Part shown: positions 6,843-16,016 of the stretch, in pieces
Position numbering within the stretch: the stretch's first letter is position 1
Layout: the number at the start of each line of letters is the position of its first letter
Assembly: GCA_049664225.1 (NCBI GenBank)
Contig: JBATEX010000205.1
Coordinates: forward strand, 6,523 to 70,522
Direction of reading: 5' to 3'
DNA length: 64,000 nucleotides
DNA from: JAUVRX01 sp049664225
Lineage (GTDB): Bacteria; Acidobacteriota; Thermoanaerobaculia; Multivoradales; JAHEKO01
Translations under genes and position numbers: made by a program
Notes under the pieces: generated by a model
The model's database searches: none
Told to the model about the DNA's origin: nothing
Seen by the model: the letters and a program-made list of their open reading frames with translations, nothing else

Positions 6843-7625
6843 GTGAGTCCCAAGTTCAAATATCGCGGCAATCTGGCGGACACCACTCTGCCCGAGATGC
6901 TGCACACCATTGATCGATTTCGCGTTCCTGGTGTCATCGAGGTGCGGCGTGGTGGCCTCATCAAGCGAGTCTACATTCGTGACGGCTACATCATCCATGC
7001 CAGTTCGACGGATCGGGAGGACAGCCTTGGCGCCTACCTTATGCGGGCGGAGATCTTGCCCAGAGACGCGTTGGAAAGCGTCGGCCGTCTCAGGGAGACC
7101 TCGAACAAGCGCCTGGGAGCATTGCTCATCGAGCGGGGAATGCTGCCCCCCGACGAGGTATTCGAGTCGATTCGAAATCAGATCGAGGCGATCGTCTGGA
7201 GTCTGTTCTATTGGCAGGATGGAGAGGTCACCTTCGGGGTAGGCGACCTCGAAAAGGAAGAGATGGTGCAGATTCAGCTGCCCATTCCACGGGTCATTGT
7301 CCAAGGGATCAAGAGCGCGCCCGACGCCAAGCCCCTGGTATCCAGGCTCGGTAGCAAGGAGACCCTGCTGGAACCCTGTTACGAGGCCGAGGATCTAGTC
7401 GAAACCGGCCTCGACCGGGACGACTACAAGCTGCTCCTGCGGGTGAATGGTTCCAGAACGCTCTACCAACTCTGTGGCGAGGGGGGCAGGCCGCCAGCCG
7501 AATCTGCCAAATTGCTGTACGCTTTTCAGGTGCTGAGACTGGTCCGGCGGAGGCACGGGCAGGCTGCAGGCGGCGGCCCGTTGAAGATCACGCTGGGAAC
7601 CTCGGGCGACCGGATGAACAAGTGA
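6843..7625 (+). CDS. DUF4388 (PatA N-terminal-like) regulatory protein
   Basis: The product is 260 residues with a GTG start. The N-terminal 100 residues (YRGNLADTTLPEMLHTIDRF, then GVIEVRRGGLIKRVYIRDGYIIHASS) match the DUF4388 domain, often found with response regulators and in gliding or pilus-bearing bacteria. A middle part (ERGMLPPDEVFESIRNQIEA, then LFYWQDGEVTF) repeats the same pattern. There is no receiver, kinase or DNA-binding domain, so it probably works by protein contact in the cytoplasm. The next gene starts 51 bp downstream. Confidence 0.8.
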   Translation: MSPKFKYRGNLADTTLPEMLHTIDRFRVPGVIEVRRGGLIKRVYIRDGYIIHASSTDREDSLGAYLMRAEILPRDALESVGRLRETSNKRLGALLIERGMLPPDEVFESIRNQIEAIVWSLFYWQDGEVTFGVGDLEKEEMVQIQLPIPRVIVQGIKSAPDAKPLVSRLGSKETLLEPCYEAEDLVETGLDRDDYKLLLRVNGSRTLYQLCGEGGRPPAESAKLLYAFQVLRLVRRRHGQAAGGGPLKITLGTSGDRMNK

Positions 7626-7676
7626 GAGTTTCCGAGCGAGACCATCACAGTCGAGAGATCAAGAGAACGAGACCCC

Positions 7677-9245
7677 ATGCCGCTCTACGAATACGAATGT
7701 GATTCCTGTGGCGACCGAATCGAGGTCCTGCAGAGGGTCGGTGCGCCTCCGATCGGGGTCTGTGAATCCTGTGGCGGGGTGATGAAACGACTCCTCTCGG
7801 CACCGGCCTTCCAGTTCAAGGGAACCGGTTGGTATGTCACCGACTACGCCAAGAAGAGCTCCTCTTCAACGGGAGATTCATCGGACGGCAAAGAAGGCTC
7901 GAAATCGAAGCCCAAGGAGTCGGGTGACGCCAAGTCGGACACCAAAGAGAAAGAGAAGACCTCCTCGACAAGCTCCAAAGACAGCTCCAAGAAGAAGAAC
8001 TCGGCTCTGGGCGTCGTTGGTCTGCTCCTGCTGCTTCCGGTGAGCGCGTCCCGGGCGACGAGCTACAAGATGATCGCCGACGAGGATTTGTCGAATCAGG
8101 CGACGGTGATCATCCAAGCCGTCGTCGTCGCAAGGGAGCCGGCGCCCATTCCGGCGCCACCCTCCACAGACTACTTCGTCCAAGTGGAGAGGGTGCTGAA
8201 GGGCTTCGTCGCTGGCAGTACCGTAGTTGTCCGTTTGGCCGGCGGTATCGGTCCGGATGGTGTAGGTCTCAGAGTTTGGGGCAGTCCACAGTTTCTGCCG
8301 GGCGAAAGGGTCCTCTTGTTCCTGGTGCCGCGACCAGACGGCACCTATGGCATTCTGCATCTGATGCTGGGCGCCTTTCACGAGGTGCAGTTGGGAGGGC
8401 AGCACCTGGCGGTGCGGGACCTCAGTGAGGCCCTCCAGGCCCCTTCCGATTGGGGCCTTCTGTCCCAGGGTCTTGTTGTGTCGCTCGATCCTCCTCGGCG
8501 CTGGGACGCCTTCACGAGATGGCTGGAGGAGCGAGAGTCAGGGGTCGTCCAGAAGGCAGGCTACCTGGATGTCGAAAGTGCGGTGGTATCGAGCGAGAAC
8601 GGGGCTCCGTCGGCGATGCTCACCGAGCCTTGCACGGACCTGGGCTTTCGGTGGTTCGGTTTCAATCGACGCCGACCCATTTCCTGGAAGGTGAATCTCG
8701 GCCGACTCGACGGCCTGTTGGACTACAGAGACCTGTCCATGGCCCTGGAAGTCTGGGAGATGGCCACCGCCGGCCGTCTTCACCTCTCGTTGGATGGGGC
8801 CACGTCTTCAGAGGCTGGCCTCTCGGAGCGCGACGATCTCAATACGGTTCTGTTCGAAGACCCCGAAGAGTGGATAGTCGGATCCTACGATTGTCAGGCA
8901 GGTGGGGTGCTGGCGGTGTCCGGGGTCTGGTTCGAAAGCGGACGAGATCAGCAGTGTCGGGTAAGCGAGGTGGGGCAGCAGGGACGCGTTGGCGACCGGG
9001 TCTTCATGAAGATCTCGAGCTCTGACATCGTCATCAACAACGGTTCAGGGTGTTTCTTTGCTGGCGATCGAACCAGGATTCTGGAAGTAGTGGCCCACGA
9101 GGTCGGGCACAGCCTGGGCTTGGCGCATGCGGATGAGGCGGAAGCCCTCATGTTCGGGCCGGCCCACGACGATGGGCGCGGCGCCGTCCTCGACGCCTGG
9201 GATCAACGAGCTATCAATCAGATCTACGGACCTCCGACCCAATAG
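7677..9245 (+). CDS. FmdB-type zinc ribbon fused to a membrane-anchored matrixin-like metalloprotease
   Basis: The product is 522 residues. Residues 1-50 are an FmdB/CxxC_CxxC zinc ribbon (MPLYEYECDSCGDRIEVLQR; Cys 8, 11, 29, 32). A Lys/Ser-rich linker (59-108) leads to a hydrophobic segment (about 110-124, LGVVGLLLLLPVSAS) that resembles a signal peptide. The rest is an extracytoplasmic domain ending in a zinc metalloprotease site HEVGHSLGLAH at 474-484, with a downstream Met turn (EALMF). Predicted topology is cytoplasmic ribbon, one span, protease outside. FmdB proteins normally end after the charged tail, so this is either a real fusion or two genes merged by a lost stop. No in-frame ATG or GTG lies at the junction. 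Confidence 0.8.
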   Translation: MPLYEYECDSCGDRIEVLQRVGAPPIGVCESCGGVMKRLLSAPAFQFKGTGWYVTDYAKKSSSSTGDSSDGKEGSKSKPKESGDAKSDTKEKEKTSSTSSKDSSKKKNSALGVVGLLLLLPVSASRATSYKMIADEDLSNQATVIIQAVVVAREPAPIPAPPSTDYFVQVERVLKGFVAGSTVVVRLAGGIGPDGVGLRVWGSPQFLPGERVLLFLVPRPDGTYGILHLMLGAFHEVQLGGQHLAVRDLSEALQAPSDWGLLSQGLVVSLDPPRRWDAFTRWLEERESGVVQKAGYLDVESAVVSSENGAPSAMLTEPCTDLGFRWFGFNRRRPISWKVNLGRLDGLLDYRDLSMALEVWEMATAGRLHLSLDGATSSEAGLSERDDLNTVLFEDPEEWIVGSYDCQAGGVLAVSGVWFESGRDQQCRVSEVGQQGRVGDRVFMKISSSDIVINNGSGCFFAGDRTRILEVVAHEVGHSLGLAHADEAEALMFGPAHDDGRGAVLDAWDQRAINQIYGPPTQ

Positions 9246-9252
9246 GTCTCCG

Positions 9253-9467
9253 GTCTTGAGGGTTGAGGCGGTCGGGCGCTCCTTTCGACCGATCCTTGGG
9301 GCAAGTGGGGTCTTGAGGTCCTGTGGTCTGGGGGCTTGGAGGTAGAGAGGTCAAGACTTCGTACTTGGGGCTGTTTCGTCTTCCGATTTCGGAGCGACGG
9401 GGCAGAGCAATACTCCAGTTCGCATGTCGCCCCCTACGCCCCTAAGCCCTTAAGCCCTACTGCCTTC
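9253..9467. repeat. Diverged copy of the intergenic palindrome family plus octamer tract
   Basis: The gap between the protease gene and pilR (9246-9504) contains no gene. At 9255-9310 the plus strand (TTGAGGGTTGAGGCG, then CCGATCCTTGGGG) resembles the minus strand of 26281-26361. At 9428-9467 the plus strand carries cctacgcccctaagccctta, almost the same as 26195-26220. Read on the minus strand, the second part is a run of 7-9 nt G-rich units (AGGGCTT, AAGGGCTT, AGGGGCGT). Confidence 0.5.
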
Positions 9468-9504
9468 CGCGGTGCCATCTCCAAGCAAGTGAGATGGATG
9501 CGTT

Positions 9505-10908
9505 CTAATCGCCGGGTTCCACTGCGGGAAAACCGCCGGTCGAGGTCAGTCCCATCTTCTTGGCGTAGTAGCGGAACGACCGGAAGCTCATGCCGAGCAC
9601 CTCGGCCGCCTGGGTCTGTACCCCGGCGGCTCGATCGAGCGCTTCCGCCATCAGTTGCTTGCGAATCTCGTCGAGGTATTGCTCCAGGTTCATTCCCTCG
9701 GCCGGTAGATTGGGTGCGTCGCCGATCGGTGGCGCCGGCTCCAGAATCTGCGCTGGCAGATCCTCGGCGCTCAGGGTGTTGCCTTCGGCTAGGGCCAGGG
9801 CGCGCTCGATCATGTTCTCCAATTCGCGCACGTTGCCCGGCCAGTGATAGCCCTCCAGAATTCGCATCGCCTCGACTGAGATCTTGCGGGGTTCGATACC
9901 CAGCCCGGTACTGCACTTCTTGATGAAGAAGTCGACCAGAAGGGGGATGTCTTCTCGTCGGCGACGAAGGGGAGGTAGTTGAATCGGGATGACGTTGATC
10001 CGATAGTAGAGGTCCTCTCGGAACTCGCCTTGTTCTGTCAATTGCCGGAGGTCCTGGTTGGTGGCGGCGATGATGCGAACGTCGACGGGCTCCTCGTTGC
10101 TGCCACCCACCATTCGGATCTTCTTTTCCTGCAGAGCCCGCAGCAGCTTCACCTGCATGGCGGGAGTCATCTCGCTGATTTCATCGAGGAGCAGCGTGCC
10201 ACCGTGGGCCTCCCGAAACAGGCCTTTCTTCTCACGCACGGCGCCGGTGAAAGAGCCACGCTCGTGTCCGAAGAGCTCGCTTTCCAGCAGGTTCTCGGGG
10301 AGGGCGCCGCAATTGACGGACAGAAATCGATTCGAAGATCTCGGGCTTTCGTAGTGAATAGCGCGGGCGATGAGCTCCTTGCCAGTGCCGCTTTCGCCTT
10401 CCAGCAGCACGGTCGAGTTGGTGCGGGCGACCCGCTCGATCAGCTTGAAGATCTCCTGCATCGGCCGGCTACGACCGATGATGTTCGAGAAACGGTATTT
10501 CTCCTCGAGCTCGCGCCGCAGGTAGAAGTTCTCGTCAACCAACTCGGTCTTCTCGAGAGCCTTCTGCATGACGACCTTGAGCTCCTCGACATCGAAAGGC
10601 TTCGAGACGTAGTCGTAGGCCCCCCGCCGCATGGCCTCGATGGCGGTCTTGGTAGAGGTGTAGGCGGTCATCATGATGACTGAGATCCGGGAATCCTGTT
10701 GCTTGATCTCGCGCAGGAGATCGAGCCCGTTGCCGTCGGGCATGATGATGTCGCACAAAACGAGATCGAAACCGCTCTCGCGAATCTGCGTGCGTCCCTC
10801 TTCGACGGAGCTGGCCGTGGTGACCTGATATCCAATCTCCTCCAGCAGCAACCGCAGGAACTCCAGCATGCTCTGCTCGTCGTCTACAACCAGAATCCGA
10901 GCTGTCAA
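9505..10908 (-). CDS. pilR: Sigma-54-dependent response regulator PilR/NtrC type
   Basis: The product is 467 residues with three domains. The receiver (1-120) has acidic D9/D10, phosphoacceptor D53 in LCDIIMPDG, and a conserved Lys in the YVSKPFDVEEL segment. The AAA+ domain has Walker A GESGTGKE, RGSFTGA (a GAFTGA loop with Ser), DEISEM and a GNVREL sensor. A Fis-type helix-turn-helix closes the protein (ALDRAAGVQTQAAEVLGMS). It should activate sigma-54 promoters, typically pilA. It starts 3 nt after the pilS stop and is the last gene of pilT-C-S-R, so PilS is its likely kinase. No pilA is in the window. Confidence 0.92.
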   Translation of the reverse strand: MTARILVVDDEQSMLEFLRLLLEEIGYQVTTASSVEEGRTQIRESGFDLVLCDIIMPDGNGLDLLREIKQQDSRISVIMMTAYTSTKTAIEAMRRGAYDYVSKPFDVEELKVVMQKALEKTELVDENFYLRRELEEKYRFSNIIGRSRPMQEIFKLIERVARTNSTVLLEGESGTGKELIARAIHYESPRSSNRFLSVNCGALPENLLESELFGHERGSFTGAVREKKGLFREAHGGTLLLDEISEMTPAMQVKLLRALQEKKIRMVGGSNEEPVDVRIIAATNQDLRQLTEQGEFREDLYYRINVIPIQLPPLRRRREDIPLLVDFFIKKCSTGLGIEPRKISVEAMRILEGYHWPGNVRELENMIERALALAEGNTLSAEDLPAQILEPAPPIGDAPNLPAEGMNLEQYLDEIRKQLMAEALDRAAGVQTQAAEVLGMSFRSFRYYAKKMGLTSTGGFPAVEPGD

Positions 10909-10911
10909 CGG

Positions 10912-12681
10912 TCAAACCTCCTCTGCAATTGGTGTCGGCTCCCCAGTCGTGATGGGTAGCGCTACTGTAATGACAGTACCCTGACCAGGTTGGCTGTCGA
11001 CAGCCAACCGGCCTCCATGTTCCTCGACGATCCGGTAGACGATCGCCATGCCTATCCCTGTGCCGCCATCGAAGAACGAGTGGAACGGATGGAACATCTT
11101 GCCGCGCTCTTCGAGATTCATGCCCCGACCACTGTCGGTGAAGCGGATGCAGTAGTCCGCGGCCACCACGTGACCCTCTACTTTCAGGCTGCCTCCCTCG
11201 GGCATGGCTCGCAGGGAGTTGCGTGCCAGGTTCCAGAAGATCTGGCTGACTTGGTCGGGATCAGCGATCAGGGTCACGGATGGCGGATCGACCACCAGAT
11301 CCAGGTGATGCTGCGGCGAAACCTCAGGGCTGTTGATCAGCAACTGTACGTTCTCGCTCAGCAGTCGGGCGATGTCGAAGCGCACGCTGGAGCGTTCTTT
11401 GGGTCGGGCGAACTGCAGAAAGCTCTTGATGGTGCGGTCCAGCCTCTGGCTTTCCTTGAAAATGATGTCCAGAAGCCTGCGATGGGCGGAATCATCCTTC
11501 AGGGCGGCGGTGAGCATCTGAACAGAGCCGGAAATGGCGGCCAGCGGATTGCCGACCTCGTGGGCAATGCCCGATGCCAACTCGCCGACCGCGGCGAGTC
11601 GCTCCCTGAGCTGCAGCTCGTCCTGCAGCTTCCGCCATTCGGACAGGTCCTGGAAGATGAGGATGAAACCGGTCCTGGTGCCTTCGGCGTCGGTGAGCAG
11701 CGTGACGGAGTAACCGACGTGGCGCTCGGAGTCACCTCGTTGGTAGGTGACCTCGGGTCGTAACCGTCGATCGGGACTGATGTGACTCTTGAGTTCGATC
11801 CACTCCTGATCGGTGAACAGCCGGGTGGTCGATACGGGCCTGCCGAGCAGCGCGTCGAGGTTCTTGCCCAGGATGTCCTGGGCAGCCAGATTGACGCTGG
11901 TGATCATCCCGTCCAGATCACAGGTGATCAGGCCGCTGGGTACGGACTCCACGATGTCGCGATGGATGACTTGCAAGTCGGCCAGGTCCAGCTGTTTTTC
12001 CTGCAACTCGCGTTCGGCTCTCGAGATGTTCTGAGCCAGGCGTGTCGTCAGGTAGGCGACGGTGTAGAAGCCGAAAATGTGGGTTATGAGGTTGTAGAAC
12101 AACTTCCAGGCTGGCAGTCCATCCACTTGGCCGACCTGTTCCTGGGCCCCCACGGATACGTCGTTGATGACCGTCGCAAGTGCTCGGACTTGGGCTTCTG
12201 CAGATGGTGGTATCCAGCCGAAGTAGAGCGCTATCACGGTAGCCGCGTACAGGAAGCTGGCGAGTGAGGCGACCGCAAATCCGGTTCTGCGCTGGAAGAG
12301 GGCGGAAGCGACGATGATGACGATGAAATAGAGAATCGAGAATGGGCTGGCGACACCCCCGAAGTAGTAAACCATGCCGGTGATGAGAAGCAGATCGCCG
12401 ACAAACTGGATGAGGGCCTGGGCTCTCCAGTGTCCTCGTAGCAGCTTCAGCAGGGCGATATAGAGGAGGCTGGCACCGTAGGTGAGGCCTGCGAGCAGGT
12501 AGAGGAACGAGAATTCCCGGGTTTCATCTGGGGAGGCGAGCTGCAGGAGAAAGTAGGGTAGGACGACGCTGGTGATGACCACCAGGCGGATGCCGATCAT
12601 CCAACGCAGCTGACGCTCGACAGCCAAGAGGCTCGCAGGAGTCGAAGTGTCAGGCCCCACCGATTTGCCCAGATTGTTCAT
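10912..12681 (-). CDS. pilS: Membrane sensor histidine kinase PilS type
   Basis: The product is 589 residues. About six membrane spans fill residues 25-230, followed by a PAS domain (VESVPSGLITCDLDGMITSV), a HisKA dimerisation helix with the phosphoacceptor His in ASGIAHEVGNPLAAISG, and a HATPase domain with N box NLARNSLRAM, DSGRGMN and GGTGIGMAIV. This is the PilS plan: an inner-membrane kinase that phosphorylates PilR, in known systems in response to pilin level. It is 3 nt from pilR. A terminator precedes it, so it may have its own promoter. Confidence 0.92.
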   Translation of the reverse strand: MNNLGKSVGPDTSTPASLLAVERQLRWMIGIRLVVITSVVLPYFLLQLASPDETREFSFLYLLAGLTYGASLLYIALLKLLRGHWRAQALIQFVGDLLLITGMVYYFGGVASPFSILYFIVIIVASALFQRRTGFAVASLASFLYAATVIALYFGWIPPSAEAQVRALATVINDVSVGAQEQVGQVDGLPAWKLFYNLITHIFGFYTVAYLTTRLAQNISRAERELQEKQLDLADLQVIHRDIVESVPSGLITCDLDGMITSVNLAAQDILGKNLDALLGRPVSTTRLFTDQEWIELKSHISPDRRLRPEVTYQRGDSERHVGYSVTLLTDAEGTRTGFILIFQDLSEWRKLQDELQLRERLAAVGELASGIAHEVGNPLAAISGSVQMLTAALKDDSAHRRLLDIIFKESQRLDRTIKSFLQFARPKERSSVRFDIARLLSENVQLLINSPEVSPQHHLDLVVDPPSVTLIADPDQVSQIFWNLARNSLRAMPEGGSLKVEGHVVAADYCIRFTDSGRGMNLEERGKMFHPFHSFFDGGTGIGMAIVYRIVEEHGGRLAVDSQPGQGTVITVALPITTGEPTPIAEEV

Positions 12682-12740
12682 GACAGGAGTGACACCGCCT
12701 CAGGTGGCATCGTACGGCGCTCGATTCTAGCCTGAATTCT

Positions 12741-12785
12741 CCAAACGAAATCCCGGGTTCCGGCCACTAGATGCCGAAACCCGGG
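12741..12785 (-). terminator. Terminator after pilC
   Basis: A 13-bp stem with one mismatch (CCCGGGTTTCGGC against GCCGGAACCCGGG) has an 8-nt loop and is followed on the minus strand by ATTTCGTTTGG. It separates pilC from pilS. Confidence 0.75.
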
Positions 12786-12829
12786 GGAGGAGGTTCTTGC
12801 GGTCTGCCGAATCTGCGGCGTCCGGCTGC

Positions 12830-14032
12830 TCAGATCTGTCCCAAGATCGTGTACAGGGGCAGGTACATGGCGGTAACAATGACGCCGATGATCATACCCA
12901 GGACCACGATCATGAGGGGCTCGATCAGCTTGACCAGTCCGGCGACCGCCGTATCCACTTCTTCTTCGTAGAAGTCGGCGATCTTGGAGAGCATCTGATC
13001 GAGAGCACCCGTCTGCTCACCCACATTGATCATCTGTACGACCATCGGTGGAAAGACACCGGTCTCGCCCAGCGGACCGCTGATTGTCTTACCTTCTTCG
13101 ACACTCTTGCGCACCGCCATGATGGCGTCCTGGATAATGGCGTTGCCGGAAGTCTTGGCGGTAATCTCCAGGCCGTCGAGGATCGGAACACCGGACGCTG
13201 TAAGGGTTGCCAGGGTTCGGCAGAATCTCGCCACGGCGATCTTGCGCAGCAGCATGCCGATGACGGGTATCTTGAGGAGAAGGCTATCGAGAACACGCGC
13301 CCCGCGTTCGGTCTTGTGCCAGGCCTTGAGGGCCCAGATGGCGACGAAGATTCCGATGATGATCAGCCAGGAGTACCGTCCCACCCACTTGCTCGCGGCA
13401 ACAACCACCTGGGTCAGCATGGGCAGCTCTCCGCCGAGCCCGGCGAACAGCTGGGCAAAGACTGGAATCACTTTCCAGAGGATGATCCACACCACGACGA
13501 GGGCGATTGAGATCACGGTGGAGGGGTAGATCAAGGCCGACTTGACCTGACCCTTCAGCTTGACGGCCTTCTCCATGTAGGTCGAGAGCCGCTGCAGAAT
13601 GACGTCCAGAATACCGCCGGCCTCACCGGCCGCCACCATGTTGACGTAGAGCTCGTCGAACGCTGCCGGTTGCTTCTTCATGGCATCTGCAAGTGAAGCT
13701 CCGGATTCCACGTCGGTGCGTACCTGGTTGATGATCTCCTGGAAACGCTTGTGCTCCTGCTGCTCTCCGAGGATCTCCAGACACTGAACCAGGGGTAAGC
13801 CGGCGTCGAGCATGACCGAGAACTGCCGGGTAAAGATCGCGACGCGTTTGTCCCCGATGCGGATCGGAAACTTCGGCAGGAGCGGGAACTCCTTGCCTTT
13901 CTCGCGAATCGATGTGACCTGGATCTGCTGGCGTCGGAGAGTGGCTACCGCTGCGTCGCGGGTGTCGGCGAGCAGAATACCTTCCTGGAATTGACCCGCG
14001 CGACCTTTGCCTTTCCAAATGAAACTCGGCAT
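12830..14032 (-). CDS. pilC: Type IV pilus inner-membrane platform protein PilC
   Basis: The product is 400 residues with two T2SSF domains. Signatures are FTRQFSVMLDAGLPLVQCLEIL near residue 70, GEAGGILDVILQRLSTYMEK, then FCRTLATLTASGVPILDGLE and GEQTGALDQMLSKIADFYEE in the second half, with three membrane spans and a C-terminal span ending in YTILGQI. PilC is the platform on which the PilB and PilT motors act. Its start lies 4 bp after the pilT stop. Confidence 0.95.
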   Translation of the reverse strand: MPSFIWKGKGRAGQFQEGILLADTRDAAVATLRRQQIQVTSIREKGKEFPLLPKFPIRIGDKRVAIFTRQFSVMLDAGLPLVQCLEILGEQQEHKRFQEIINQVRTDVESGASLADAMKKQPAAFDELYVNMVAAGEAGGILDVILQRLSTYMEKAVKLKGQVKSALIYPSTVISIALVVVWIILWKVIPVFAQLFAGLGGELPMLTQVVVAASKWVGRYSWLIIIGIFVAIWALKAWHKTERGARVLDSLLLKIPVIGMLLRKIAVARFCRTLATLTASGVPILDGLEITAKTSGNAIIQDAIMAVRKSVEEGKTISGPLGETGVFPPMVVQMINVGEQTGALDQMLSKIADFYEEEVDTAVAGLVKLIEPLMIVVLGMIIGVIVTAMYLPLYTILGQI

Positions 14033-14036
14033 CGAC

Positions 14037-15155
14037 TCAGCTCCTTACTGGGGCTCTGGGATTGATCAAAGCCGGATTGAGGGCCCCGACACCGCGGGCG
14101 ATGATCTCCTGAAGTTCGTCCGGGTACGAGGACCGAAGCATGGCTGTCTGCAGACTGATCTGACGCCGGAAGTAAAGGGCGGCCAGCGACTGGTTGAAGG
14201 TCTGCATGCCTAATTTCGCCTGTCCAGCCTGCATCATGCCGTAGACCTGGTGGATCTTGTCTTCTCGAATCAGGTTCCGGATGGCGGTCGTGGGGATCAT
14301 GATCTCCATGGCCAGCACCCGGCCTTTGCCACTTGCCTTGTGCAGCAGGGACTGGCAGAGAATTCCCTGCAGAACGAACGAGAGCTGAACTCGCACCTGG
14401 CCCTGCTGATGAGGTGGGAACACGTCGATGATGCGGTTGATGGTCTCGGAGGCCGAGTTGGTGTGCAGGGTGGCGAACGTCAGGTGGCCGGTCTCAGCGA
14501 CTCTCAAAGCAGCTTCCACTGTCTCGTAGTCACGCATCTCGCCGATCAATACGACATCTGGGTCCTGGCGCAGCACCGACTTCAGAGCATTGGCGAAGCT
14601 GTGTGTGTCGGCCAACAACTCCCGCTGATTCACGATGCAGCTCTTGTGGCTGTGGAGGTATTCGACCGGGTCCTCGATGGTAACGATGTGTTCGTGACGT
14701 TCGCCGTTGACCCGGTCGAGCATTGCGGCCAGCGTCGTCGACTTGCCCGAGCCCGTGGGACCTGTGCAGAGCACCAGTCCTCGGGGCTTCCTGCAAAGAT
14801 TCTCCACGACGGGCGGCAGGCCCAACTCTCGAAATCCGCGGATCTCATAGGGGATCTGACGGAAAGCGGCGGCGATGGCACCGCGCTGATGAAAGACATT
14901 GGCGCGAAACCTGGCCAGCCCCTTGATGCCGAAGGAGAAGTCGAGCTCCAAGTTCTCCTCGAGTCGCTGCTTCTGTTTGTCGGTCAGGATGGAGTAGGCG
15001 ATCTGCTTGGTGTCGGAAGGGTTGAGTGGCGGCGAGTTCAGCGGCCTGAGCGCCCCATCGACGCGAATCTGCGGCGGAGAGTTGGTCGTCAAATGGAGAT
15101 CTGAGGCCCCCTGATCCACCATGGTCTTCAGCATGGAATTCAGAGTCGGTGGCAT
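14037..15155 (-). CDS. pilT: Type IV pilus retraction ATPase PilT
   Basis: The product is 372 residues from ATG 15155. GGGGAG sits 5 nt before this ATG, better than before the GTG at 15158. PilT powers pilus retraction as a cytoplasmic hexamer. Visible are Walker A GPTGSGKST, Asp/His boxes, Walker B VVLIGEMRDYETVEAALR, AETGHL, TLHTNSA, and the PilT-specific AIRNLIREDK helix. This is the first gene of the cluster. The upstream gap has a possible minus-strand -10 (TATAAA near 15200). Confidence 0.95.
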   Translation of the reverse strand: MPPTLNSMLKTMVDQGASDLHLTTNSPPQIRVDGALRPLNSPPLNPSDTKQIAYSILTDKQKQRLEENLELDFSFGIKGLARFRANVFHQRGAIAAAFRQIPYEIRGFRELGLPPVVENLCRKPRGLVLCTGPTGSGKSTTLAAMLDRVNGERHEHIVTIEDPVEYLHSHKSCIVNQRELLADTHSFANALKSVLRQDPDVVLIGEMRDYETVEAALRVAETGHLTFATLHTNSASETINRIIDVFPPHQQGQVRVQLSFVLQGILCQSLLHKASGKGRVLAMEIMIPTTAIRNLIREDKIHQVYGMMQAGQAKLGMQTFNQSLAALYFRRQISLQTAMLRSSYPDELQEIIARGVGALNPALINPRAPVRS

Positions 15156-15284
15156 CACAGCTCCCCTAAGTTATGTCGGCAGAAGACGTTGCGTCAGTTT
15201 ATATCATCGCGCTACAACCTCAACTGTGGTAAACGTCACAGATGGGATCGCAGCGGCCACATGGGCTGTTGCAGCGACGATTGT

Positions 15285-15316
15285 AGCCATAGGTCCGCCT
15301 CGGGTCTATGGCTTTT
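15285..15316 (+). terminator. Plus-oriented intrinsic terminator with no plus-strand gene
   Basis: An AGCCATAG/CTATGGCT stem is followed on the plus strand by TTTT. Both flanking genes are on the minus strand, where the hairpin is followed by TACAATCG and lacks a T-run. It may end an unannotated plus-strand RNA from the 15160-15284 gap, or act weakly as the minus-strand end of the lipoprotein gene. Confidence 0.4.
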
Positions 15317-15330
15317 GGCACTGCCAATCC

Positions 15331-15912
15331 CTAGTCGCCGGGCGCGTCGGAGGCTTCGGATGTTGGTAGCGACTCCAGTCCTTCGATCTCCCCCAGCAAA
15401 GTGGCGAGTTGTTGCATCCGTTCCTTGCTCTCACCATCCGGATAGACAAAGGCAAGGGTGAGAAGACGACTCTGAACAGGATGCAGGGCGAAGACCCGAA
15501 TCTCTCCGACTCTGCCGTCATCTCGGTCGTAGGCCCCGCGGGCAGTGAAGGCTGAACCCATGGGTGCCACGAGCTCGAGATTGCCAAAGTACTGGCCGTT
15601 CGTCAGAGACTCGAAATACGGCTGCATGGCCTTGGCTTCCGTTGGCAGGTTGATGGCGGCAGGTCCTGTAGGTCCGACTTCGATCTCGACGGTGCCCGCA
15701 CCGTTCGGCCCCGGGGCCGTCAAGCGGAGGTTGGTTCCTCGATTGATCTCGACCTCGAATGCTTCCGGCAGAGCGGCGATTGCGATGCCGAGATCGGCAT
15801 TCTCGACACGTTGCGGGCTGCTGGGGGCTTGTTCAGGAGCCTGGCATGCGGCGCCAAGGAGGCTGAGCGAAAACGCAAGCAGGGTCGATGGAGATGGGGG
15901 GAGTCGGATCAT
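15331..15912 (-). CDS. Lipoprotein of unknown function
   Basis: The product is 193 residues. It has a lipoprotein signal peptide with lipobox LGAAC (Cys about residue 23), so it should be acylated and envelope-anchored. The mature part has a beta-rich middle (ADLGIAIAALPEAFEVEIN, then APGPNGAGTVEIEVGPTG) and an acidic tail. I do not recognise a domain. It follows the GCS2-CBS gene on the same strand with a 104-bp gap. Confidence 0.75.
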   Translation of the reverse strand: MIRLPPSPSTLLAFSLSLLGAACQAPEQAPSSPQRVENADLGIAIAALPEAFEVEINRGTNLRLTAPGPNGAGTVEIEVGPTGPAAINLPTEAKAMQPYFESLTNGQYFGNLELVAPMGSAFTARGAYDRDDGRVGEIRVFALHPVQSRLLTLAFVYPDGESKERMQQLATLLGEIEGLESLPTSEASDAPGD

Positions 15913-16016
15913 GGCAGGGACCTTTCGAGTGTCATGTCAGTGCCGTGCCCACCGATTCTTCAGGATATCCATCCAATCGGCAACCGTTCGCTGGGAGCAA
16001 GCGGGACGAGCTTCTG

